Shown: one piece after another, positions 1-5,134 of the stretch
Layout: each line of letters begins with the position of its first letter
How positions within the stretch are numbered: the stretch's first letter is position 1
DNA from: Lachnospiraceae bacterium
GTDB lineage: Bacteria; Bacillota_A; Clostridia; Lachnospirales; Lachnospiraceae
DNA: 11,624 nucleotides
Reading direction: 5' to 3'
Assembly: GCA_017416505.1 (NCBI GenBank)
Contig: JAFQCI010000163.1
Coordinates: 1-11,624 of the forward strand
Made by a program: the position numbers and the translations under genes
The notes under the pieces: generated by a model
The model's input: only the letters and a program-made list of their open reading frames with translations
Database searches by the model: none
Told to the model about the DNA's origin: nothing

Positions 1-60
1 ATGATGCGCAAAAAAGATGATGTAAATTTATTCGACAGCGTGTCCAAGATATTTGGATAA
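1..60 (+). CDS. 3' end of an unidentified gene, cut by the window edge
   Basis: Frame 1 is open from the first base to a TAA at 58-60 and reads MMRKKDDVNLFDSVSKIFG. The other two plus frames are closed by stops within about the first 20 bases. A terminator-like hairpin starts 4 bp after the stop, which supports a real gene end. It may be the C-terminus of a larger protein entering from the left, or the ATG ATG at the edge could be the start of a tiny peptide; no ribosome site can be checked because the upstream sequence is missing. The piece is too short to assign a family. Confidence 0.4.
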   Translation: MMRKKDDVNLFDSVSKIFG

Positions 61-63
61 AGA

Positions 64-114
64 AAACCGATGGCTTACACTTGATTACTTCAAGTTTATA
101 CCATCGGTTTGTTT
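64..114 (+). terminator. Intrinsic terminator after the left-edge gene
   Basis: A 10-bp perfect inverted repeat AAACCGATGG (64-73) and CCATCGGTTT (101-110) encloses a second small stem ACTTGA/TCAAGT (79-84/90-95). The descending arm runs into TTTGTTT. It lies 4 bp after the TAA at 58-60, as expected for a Rho-independent terminator of a plus-strand gene. Confidence 0.65.
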
Positions 115-130
115 AATGCAAGTTAGGGTC

Positions 131-141
131 TGTACAGTAAC
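131..141. repeat. Single TGTACAGTAAC repeat end
   Basis: This 11-mer is identical to the right boundary of the palindromic element at 11175-11317 (11307-11317). No partner GTTACTGTACA is visible to its left inside the window, so it may be a solitary or decayed end. The stretch 142-263 next to it shows no gene and no further structure that I can support. Confidence 0.4.
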
Positions 142-263
142 AACAAATAAAATCTCAAGAGTCTAATTTCAACTTTACACTTGACAAATGATATATATGT
201 TGATATTCTTAAAATCGATATTAGGCGAAACGCTTGATCCACGCTTGTTAGGGAAAATTAAGT

Positions 264-303
264 AATATAGAAGTGGCGGGAGAAATCCCGCCACTTCTAT
301 ATT
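264..303 (-). terminator. Strong terminator closing the MATE-AAC operon
   Basis: A perfect 17-bp stem (264-280 with 287-303) has a 6-nt loop, AGAAAT, and a GC-rich core GTGGCGGG/CCCGCCAC. On the minus strand it lies about 65 bp past the acetyltransferase stop and is followed by a T-rich stretch (TTACTTAATTTT). The stem is symmetrical, so it could also stop plus-strand transcripts coming from the left. A second 11-bp inverted repeat, GTATCATAAAA (320-330) with TTTTATGATAC (367-377), overlaps the acetyltransferase stop codon and may add to 3'-end structure. Confidence 0.75.
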
Positions 304-368
304 TCTCTGATGTATCATTGTATCATAAAACAGTTTCCTCTTAACCACTTTTACAGAAATAAACATTT

Positions 369-1163
369 TTATGATACCGTACGATTTTTCTCGATCCATT
401 CCACCGCAAAATCTACCAGTTCCCGTTGTTTCATAAAGGATATCATTCCATTCCCTAAAACGGCTTTTTCCACCTTCTTCTCTGTTTCAAATGCCTCCCC
501 AATCTCTTCAAAATCTTCTCCATCCACAAATAAAGTAGAATAGGTTTTCCAAACCCTTTTTCCATCTATCAGCATGGCACTGCTTTCTTCCGCCATATGT
601 TTTCCCGGATATTCCGCTCTTGCATCTGCTAAATGGATGGACGTATTTTTATCGTATCCTACCCCAATTAAAAGTACATATCCATCTAACTCATACAGTT
701 TTCCAATAGGAGATCCATCCCCAAAAATATTGGATAAATCATGATTTTCCGTTAAATACTTCGCATTTTTTCCATAAGCTGCTACGGAACGGGCAGGATG
801 GTCACTTCGAAGAGCGCCCGGCCATTTACGAAACATCTCTGCCACGGCTCCCATGGTGTTGGTTGGAGTAATTTCTTTATCATACGCCGGCCAGTTATCC
901 CTTATGGTCTGCCACCATTCTTCTGGTTCTTCCCAATGCACACCGGTAACCGGGTCTAAATTCTTCCAAGTCTGTGTAGGCATCATAATCGTGCCTTCCT
1001 CTCCCACACAGTCCATTAATGCCTCAATCACCATCTGGGCTCCCCCGCAGACAAAACCCAGTTTACTAAGAGAGGTATGTACCATAATATTTTGCCCCGG
1101 TTTTACCCCTACCTGTTTTAATGCTTCCTCGATATCCTTTTTCAATACTAATTTTCTTTCCAT
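369..1163 (-). CDS. AAC(3)/YokD-family N-acetyltransferase
   Basis: This 264-residue cytoplasmic protein belongs to the antibiotic N-acetyltransferase family (AAC(3), YokD), which moves an acetyl group from acetyl-CoA to an amine, classically N3 of 2-deoxystreptamine aminoglycosides. Family landmarks are visible in order: HTSLSKLG near 29-36, GTIMMPT near 57-63, TPTNTMGAVAE near 99-109, the DHPARSVAAYG block near 121-131 with its histidine-proline, and GYVLLIGVGYDKNTSIHLAD near 161-180. Length matches the family. The start is supported by AAAGGAGAAAGTT just before ATG. The MATE stop is only 18 bp upstream, so the two are almost certainly cotranscribed. Many chromosomal members do not confer aminoglycoside resistance, so the substrate is open; a role in self-protection or detoxification is inference. 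Confidence 0.9.
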   Translation of the reverse strand: MERKLVLKKDIEEALKQVGVKPGQNIMVHTSLSKLGFVCGGAQMVIEALMDCVGEEGTIMMPTQTWKNLDPVTGVHWEEPEEWWQTIRDNWPAYDKEITPTNTMGAVAEMFRKWPGALRSDHPARSVAAYGKNAKYLTENHDLSNIFGDGSPIGKLYELDGYVLLIGVGYDKNTSIHLADARAEYPGKHMAEESSAMLIDGKRVWKTYSTLFVDGEDFEEIGEAFETEKKVEKAVLGNGMISFMKQRELVDFAVEWIEKNRTVS

Positions 1164-1181
1164 AACTTTCTCCTTTCATTA

Positions 1182-2564
1182 TCAACCCACACACTCTTCC
1201 CCTTGTTCCCATTCCCCAAGGCTTCGCATCCAGCTTTTTCTTCGGAAAAGAACCAGTGAAATCATAAGTCTTACACATTCCTCCAAAGATAAAATAAAAT
1301 ATACATAAGGAATTGGTAAATTCCACACAAAGGCAGCTAATAATCCCAAAGGCACTCCAAAAAGCCAGGTACCAATAAAATCGATACACATGACATATTT
1401 TGTTTTGCCTCCACTTCGTATGATTCCTCCCCCTAATATCATATTTTGAACCTTTACCGGCGAAATAATGGCAAAGGCTACCAAAATCTCATAGGCCACC
1501 CCACGTACCTCTTTTGACACATCATAAATCTGTACATAATATTGACCCAAAAGCAATAACAAAACAGATAAGCAAAGAGAGCCTAACACACCATATTTCA
1601 TCAGTTTTTTTGATTCTTCATACGCCTTATCGTATTCCTCACCACCCAAAGATTTTCCAATGAGAATTCCTGCTGCCTGAGCAAGACCACTTAACGCACC
1701 AATTAATAAAGTTTGAATCGGTATAGTAAGAGTCATGGCTGCACAAGGGTCCGTTCCCATATTTCCATAAATCGCTGTATAAACGTTTTCTCCAAGACTC
1801 CATAAAAATTCACAAACAATAATGGGACATAAAATTCCTAGGAACTGAACTCTTCTTTCTCCACGGAAATGCCATAAAAAGGTCAGTTTCATATCCTGTT
1901 TCCTATAGTGCCAGATAAAAAATCCCAAAGTAATCAGACAGCTTGCAAACTGCGAAACTACGGTAGCAATGGCTGCTCCCTCTACTCCTAATTCCGGAAA
2001 TCCTGCCTTTCCAAAAATCAAAAAGTAATTTAGTCCCGTATTTATAACTGCCCCTGCAATGGTAGCATACAAAGGAAATACTGCTGCCTCCATACAACGA
2101 AGAAATGTCGCCACAATACTACTAACAGCCATAGGAAGATAGGAAAAAGCCAAAATCCATAGATAATTTGCTGCTATCTGCCTCGTAGCCTCATCCTTAG
2201 TATATAGTCCCATAATACCATTAGGAACCATAAGGCACATTCCCATAAACAAAGCCGCAAGCCCGATTGCCAACATAATATTTGCAAAAAAACTTCTGCT
2301 AACTTCTTTATCATCCTTTTTTCCAATATACTGGGAAATCATGATTCCTGCTACTGCAGCCACCGCTCCCAATAATACGGAATAAATAGAAGCAAACTTA
2401 CCTCCAAGCCCCACTCCCGCAATGCTGGTACTTCCCAGTTTTCCTATCATCAACTGGTCAATCACGCTAAAGGAAGACTGTAATAATGATTGTAAGGTAA
2501 CGGGAAGTGCAATTTTGATAACTGTTTTGTAAAATGCGTCCTGTTTTTTCATGGTTTTCTCCAT
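1182..2564 (-). CDS. MATE-family multidrug/Na+ (or H+) antiporter
   Basis: A 460-residue inner-membrane protein of about twelve hydrophobic helices with MATE landmarks: the N-terminal IALPVTLQSLLQSSFSVIDQLMIGKLG, the mid-protein ELGVEGAAIATVVSQ loop closing the first six-helix half, and the C-half GGGIIRSGGKTKYV. Family members export cationic drugs, toxins or metabolites using a sodium or proton gradient. A longer reading from 2597 is possible, but AAAGGAG (2573-2579) sits 8 nt before the ATG at 2564 and would lie inside it, so I take MEKTMKKQ as the start. A MITE-like element begins 27 bp upstream, so transcription must start in or cross it. The acetyltransferase follows at 18 bp. No break or missing segment is seen. 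Confidence 0.93.
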   Translation of the reverse strand: MEKTMKKQDAFYKTVIKIALPVTLQSLLQSSFSVIDQLMIGKLGSTSIAGVGLGGKFASIYSVLLGAVAAVAGIMISQYIGKKDDKEVSRSFFANIMLAIGLAALFMGMCLMVPNGIMGLYTKDEATRQIAANYLWILAFSYLPMAVSSIVATFLRCMEAAVFPLYATIAGAVINTGLNYFLIFGKAGFPELGVEGAAIATVVSQFASCLITLGFFIWHYRKQDMKLTFLWHFRGERRVQFLGILCPIIVCEFLWSLGENVYTAIYGNMGTDPCAAMTLTIPIQTLLIGALSGLAQAAGILIGKSLGGEEYDKAYEESKKLMKYGVLGSLCLSVLLLLLGQYYVQIYDVSKEVRGVAYEILVAFAIISPVKVQNMILGGGIIRSGGKTKYVMCIDFIGTWLFGVPLGLLAAFVWNLPIPYVYFILSLEECVRLMISLVLFRRKSWMRSLGEWEQGEECVG

Positions 2565-2613
2565 TTCCAATTCTCCTTTCCAAATTTTTTTAGGCAATTG
2601 CGAAACGACAAAA

Positions 2614-2641
2614 CTTATATTAAGTGATACAAAAGAAACAA
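2614..2641 (-). promoter_or_regulatory. Candidate promoter for the MATE-AAC operon inside the MITE
   Basis: On the minus strand TTGTTT (2641-2636) and TATAAG (2619-2614) are separated by 16 bp and point toward the MATE start at 2564, giving a leader of about 40 nt. The hexamers match the sigma-70 consensus at 4 and 5 positions. They lie in the inverted-repeat arm of the MITE-like element. AT-rich DNA makes chance matches common, so this is only a candidate. Confidence 0.35.
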
Positions 2642-2670
2642 ATACATAAGCAGGCGCTTGGGCGGCCGTC

Positions 2671-2707
2671 GGTACTTAACGAAAGGCAAAGCCTTGAGTT
2701 TAGTACC
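2671..2707 (+). ncRNA. Hairpin in MITE core with tandem G-A mismatches (copy 1)
   Basis: Bases 2671-2687 and 2691-2707 pair through 17 positions with an AAA loop. All are Watson-Crick except one T-T mismatch and two adjacent G-A/A-G mismatches. Tandem sheared G-A pairs stabilise RNA only when read on the plus strand; the minus strand would carry C-U mismatches. In the second copy (4120-4136 with 4140-4156) the core, including the G-A pair, is kept and one C-G becomes a T-G wobble, although the base of the stem is lost. Whether it is transcribed is unknown. Confidence 0.3.
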
Positions 2708-2799
2708 GCTACGAGCCGAACGCAGCGAAAGCGTGCCTGCGTTGTCTTATTTCTTTTGCATCACTTTCACATAAAATATTATGTTTTCGCAATCACCTA

Positions 2800-3008
2800 T
2801 TTTTATCACTTTTTTTCCTTCTCTATGATAATGATAATAAAGAATCATGAAAACCACAAGAGGTTAAACGCATAACCCAAGACAAAAATCATAATTATAA
2901 TTTGTTATATTTCACTATGTAGAATTACTGTCTCAGTTGAAAATAAACGCCGCATAGTGGTGTTGTTTACAAGTTTCTTCCCCCATCTGTTCAACTCTAT
3001 CAGCTTTA
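2800..3008. other. Intergenic stretch between MITE copy 1 and the kinase gene
   Basis: No gene is recognisable here. The only structure I find is a weak 7-bp inverted repeat, CACTATG (2913-2919) with CATAGTG (2953-2959), with a 33-nt spacer and no U-tract on the minus strand. No convincing terminator is therefore seen after the kinase stop codon, and kinase transcripts may read on into the MITE and the MATE operon. Confidence 0.4.
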
Positions 3009-3983
3009 CTACTTCACGCGATACATCTTAATATAAAATTCGGTTCCTTTTCCCTTCTCACTTTTCACCGATATGCTTCCATTTTGTTTTAACACAATTT
3101 GCTTTGTCATAGATAATCCTATACCAATGCTGGTGTTCGAAGTATTGGAAGCTATATAAAAGCGTTCAAAGATATGAGGTAAATGTTCTTGTTCAATTCC
3201 TTCTCCATTATCTGAAATACAAATATGAGTGGCAAGATTATCCTGGAATGCCTGCACCATTACCTTTCCTCCCTCAGGAGTATGCTCAATACAGTTTTTC
3301 ACCACATTGGAGCATGCTTCAATGGTCCAATGTTCATCACATAAAAACCAGATATCGGGATTTACATTGATTTCTAAAGACACTCCCTTTACCTCAGCCA
3401 TAAGGTCGAACGTCTCTCTTACTTTCTCAAACAAATCATAAAGATTTACCCTTTGCACCTTTAACTCAAGAACACCAGCCTCTAATTGGGACAATGTTAA
3501 GAGATTTCGAATCAGCCAGGTAATTCTGTTTACCTGTTTATCAATTTTAGCAGCGTATTCCAGACGGTTTTCCTCTGATAATTCCGATGCCTCTAATAAA
3601 TCCGTCATAATAGTAATGGCTGCAATAGGGGTCTTAATCTGATGGGATATATCTGACAACATATCTGCCATATAACGTTTCTCCTTTGCCTCTTCAGAGT
3701 ACGATTCCCGAAGCAAAGCTACCACCTTATAGATTTCACTTTGCAGAATTCCAAACTGCCCCTCTTTCATTTTTTTTATTTCTGGCAGACTTAAGTTATC
3801 CTGTACGTCACTAAGATAAGAAACCAACTCCATTAACTGCTTATCCCTCTTACGTTCTGAAAAAAATTGAAAGAAAAACAAAATCCCAATACAAATTACA
3901 AGAAGGACGCAGATTAATTGTACATCCCTCACCCAAACACATAATACTCCTGTAATACCTATAATTAGCACCTGAGGCCACAC
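3009..3983 (-). CDS. Sensor histidine kinase, short-loop (intramembrane-sensing type)
   Basis: A 324-residue membrane kinase. Two helices (about 3-18 and 22-41) are separated by only a few residues, so there is no external sensor domain. A linker, a dimerisation helix pair with phospho-acceptor His114 in SDISHQIKTPIAAI, and a HATPase_c domain follow: N box NVVKNCIEHTPEGG (226-239), G1 box DNGEGI (258-263), F box ERFY (273-276), and G2 box GIGLSM (287-292). Kinases of this build (BceS-like) usually sense through a partner ABC permease, here the likely job of the protein encoded at 5135-7960. The start is GTG, with GGAGG (3994-3998) 10 nt upstream. The partner regulator ends 296 bp upstream, an unusually wide gap filled by a MITE-like element; a second copy lies downstream. 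All catalytic boxes are intact. Confidence 0.93.
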   Translation of the reverse strand: MWPQVLIIGITGVLCVWVRDVQLICVLLVICIGILFFFQFFSERKRDKQLMELVSYLSDVQDNLSLPEIKKMKEGQFGILQSEIYKVVALLRESYSEEAKEKRYMADMLSDISHQIKTPIAAITIMTDLLEASELSEENRLEYAAKIDKQVNRITWLIRNLLTLSQLEAGVLELKVQRVNLYDLFEKVRETFDLMAEVKGVSLEINVNPDIWFLCDEHWTIEACSNVVKNCIEHTPEGGKVMVQAFQDNLATHICISDNGEGIEQEHLPHIFERFYIASNTSNTSIGIGLSMTKQIVLKQNGSISVKSEKGKGTEFYIKMYRVK

Positions 3984-4010
3984 GCTTTTCCTTCCTCCTT
4001 TCTCACCCTA

Positions 4011-4040
4011 TCATTATAATAGATGATTGCGAAACTATAA
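4011..4040 (-). promoter_or_regulatory. Candidate promoter for the kinase gene at the MITE edge
   Basis: A perfect minus-strand TATAAT (4019-4014) lies just outside the MITE terminus, partly using its boundary TA. TTTATA lies 17 bp upstream inside the terminal inverted repeat and gives a 4/6 match to the -35 consensus. This would let the kinase be transcribed separately from the regulator. It is a candidate only, as AT-rich DNA gives chance matches. Confidence 0.3.
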
Positions 4041-4248
4041 AAAATGTATCCTAATTCTCAATTATTCACGACGAATCTTGCAAACCGCCACTAGCGTGGC
4101 TAGGTGCTAGGCGACCGTCGCCACCTAATGAAAGGCATAGCCTTGAGTTTAGTACCGCTACGAGCTGAACGCAGCGAAAACGTGCCTGCGATGTTTTGTT
4201 TATTTTATATCACTTTCACATAAAATAATTTAGTTTCGCAATTACCTA
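4020..4248. mobile_element. MITE-like element, copy 2, between regulator and kinase genes
   Basis: This 229-bp element lies in the same orientation as copy 1 and is bounded by TA at 4020-4021 and 4247-4248. Its ends read inward GATGATTGCGAAAC and GGTAATTGCGAAAC. The right half (from about 4140) is nearly identical to copy 1. The left half has its own palindromes, including GGCGA/TCGCC nested in TAGGT/ACCTA (4101-4127) and CCAC/GTGG. It begins 31 bp after the response-regulator stop and ends 37 bp before the kinase GTG, so it splits what is normally a tightly coupled gene pair. It contains no coding sequence. Confidence 0.72.
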
Positions 4249-4279
4249 TCCATTCTATTTCTTCAGCAATCATCCTTAT

Positions 4280-4957
4280 TTACTTTTCCATCCGGTATCC
4301 TACACCCCGGACTGTCTGAATCATTTGATTTTGTTCCGATGCACCTAACTTTTCTCTTAGCCGCTTAATATACACTGTAAGAGTATTATCATTTACATAA
4401 TCCCCCACCTGATCCCAGATATCATTCAAAATCTGTTGTCTTGACAAAACCTGCCCTCTATGGTTAATGAAAATCAACAATAATTTATACTCCATGGCAG
4501 TCAATACAATTTCCTGTTCTCCTCGGTACACTTTACCGGTCTGTAAATGAACCTGATTCTCTCCTACTTGCATAATATTCGTATCTAGTCCATTCTGATT
4601 GCTCCTTCGTAAAATCGCCTTCATTCTGGCAAGTAATTCCCTAATTCGAAACGGTTTTGCAATATAGTCATCTGCACCCTGTTCCAAAGCCAGAACCGTA
4701 TGTACTTCATCATCACAAGCCGTCAAAAACAAAATTGGAAGAGAACTTAATTTTCGTATTTCTTTACATATGGTATACCCATCTCCATCCGGAAGCATCA
4801 CATCCAACAAACAGATATCTAATTTTACACCGGATTTTATCATCTCAAAAGCTGCCTTCTGGGTCGTAGCTGTCAGTACCTCATATCCATCCTGCCTTAA
4901 CGAAATCTGAAGTCCTTCTAATATAATTTCATCATCTTCCACAACAAGAACTGTCAT
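4280..4957 (-). CDS. OmpR/PhoB-family response regulator
   Basis: A cytoplasmic DNA-binding regulator of 225 residues (229 if read from the ATG at 4969). In the 229-residue numbering the receiver domain shows the acidic pocket EDD (11-13), phospho-acceptor Asp56 in LLDVMLPDGDG, Thr83 and Lys105 in IAKPF. A winged-helix C-terminal domain follows, from about LTAMEYKLLLIF to the family ending TVRGVGYRMEK, with recognition-helix residues in DNTLTVYIKRLREKLG. I prefer the ATG at 4957 because GGAG lies 6 nt before it; reading from 4969 would put that ribosome site inside the gene, and MTVLVVEDD is the usual family N-terminus. It likely pairs with the kinase at 3009-3983 and controls the ABC genes upstream. 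Spacing to the permease stop is about 177 bp, with three stem-loops between. Confidence 0.94.
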   Translation of the reverse strand: MTVLVVEDDEIILEGLQISLRQDGYEVLTATTQKAAFEMIKSGVKLDICLLDVMLPDGDGYTICKEIRKLSSLPILFLTACDDEVHTVLALEQGADDYIAKPFRIRELLARMKAILRRSNQNGLDTNIMQVGENQVHLQTGKVYRGEQEIVLTAMEYKLLLIFINHRGQVLSRQQILNDIWDQVGDYVNDNTLTVYIKRLREKLGASEQNQMIQTVRGVGYRMEK

Positions 4958-4989
4958 CATTTTCTCCATTTCTTTACAATATAAAATAT

Positions 4990-5015
4990 TGAGGTCAAAA
5001 GGTGTTTTGACCTCA
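4990..5015. promoter_or_regulatory. Perfect 11-bp palindrome upstream of the response regulator
   Basis: TGAGGTCAAAA (4990-5000) and TTTTGACCTCA (5005-5015) are perfect inverted repeats around a GGTG tetraloop, about 33 bp upstream of the regulator start. On the minus strand the stem is followed by ATATTTTATATTG, T-rich but not a clean U-tract. It could be an attenuator or terminator between permease and regulator, or a protein-binding dyad. Confidence 0.45.
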
Positions 5016-5022
5016 TGCTACC

Positions 5023-5059
5023 TATGAATTGCTACACACTTTGTGTTCTCGCAATGTTA
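5023..5059. repeat. Small TA-flanked stem-loop, possible decayed MITE
   Basis: ATTGC (5028-5032) and GCAAT (5051-5055) enclose ACACA/TGTGT (5034-5038/5042-5046). The unit is flanked by TA at 5023 and at 5058. The termini recall the GATTGCGAA end of the two MITE-like elements but lack the full repeat. It may be a collapsed copy or coincidence. Confidence 0.25.
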
Positions 5060-5078
5060 AAATCAAGATAAATTAAGA

Positions 5079-5129
5079 CGAGATGATTCACGCCCTGACT
5101 AAAAAACATCACTCACCTGAATCATCTCG
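5079..5129 (-). terminator. Hairpin directly after the ABC permease, possible terminator
   Basis: CGAGATGATTCA (5079-5090) and TGAATCATCTCG (5118-5129) form a perfect 12-bp stem with a 27-nt loop, starting 5 bp past the permease stop codon. On the minus strand it is followed by TCTTAATTTATCTTGATTTT, a modest U-rich tract. The long loop makes it a weak terminator; it may protect the mRNA end or allow partial read-through to the regulator. The same 12-mer recurs in the operon leader at 8703-8714. Confidence 0.5.
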
Positions 5130-5134
5130 CTTTA

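Larger units (their letters stand above)
2591..2799. mobile_element. MITE-like element, copy 1 (no transposase)
   Basis: This 209-bp non-coding element is bounded by TA on both sides and by imperfect terminal inverted repeats: GGCAATTGCGAAAC reading in from the left and GGTGATTGCGAAAA reading in from the right. The similarity continues inward for about 50 bp (AAGTGATACAAAAGAAACA against AAGTGATGCAAAAGAAATA). The interior is GC-rich and palindromic. A second copy lies at 4020-4248 in the same orientation; bases 2691-2741 differ from it at only two positions, while the left halves are more diverged. TA flanks are typical of IS630/Tc1-mariner-type movement, but the parent transposase is not in the window. 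The open frame 2624-2875 across it looks like chance. Confidence 0.72.

Noticed and set aside
175..399. Minus-strand 74-codon frame past the acetyltransferase stop
   Set aside because: It overlaps the strong terminator stem at 264-303 and has no family resemblance.
853..1308. Plus-strand open frame of 151 codons
   Set aside because: It is antisense to the acetyltransferase and the MATE C-terminus, without a ribosome site or recognisable domain.
1066..1389. Minus-strand open frame of 107 codons across the MATE/AAC junction
   Set aside because: It is out of frame with two strongly supported family genes and has low-complexity, membrane-shadow composition.
2624..2875. Plus-strand open frame of 83 codons over MITE copy 1
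   Set aside because: It runs through the palindromic element and AT-rich flank, has no ribosome site, and is not preserved in copy 2.
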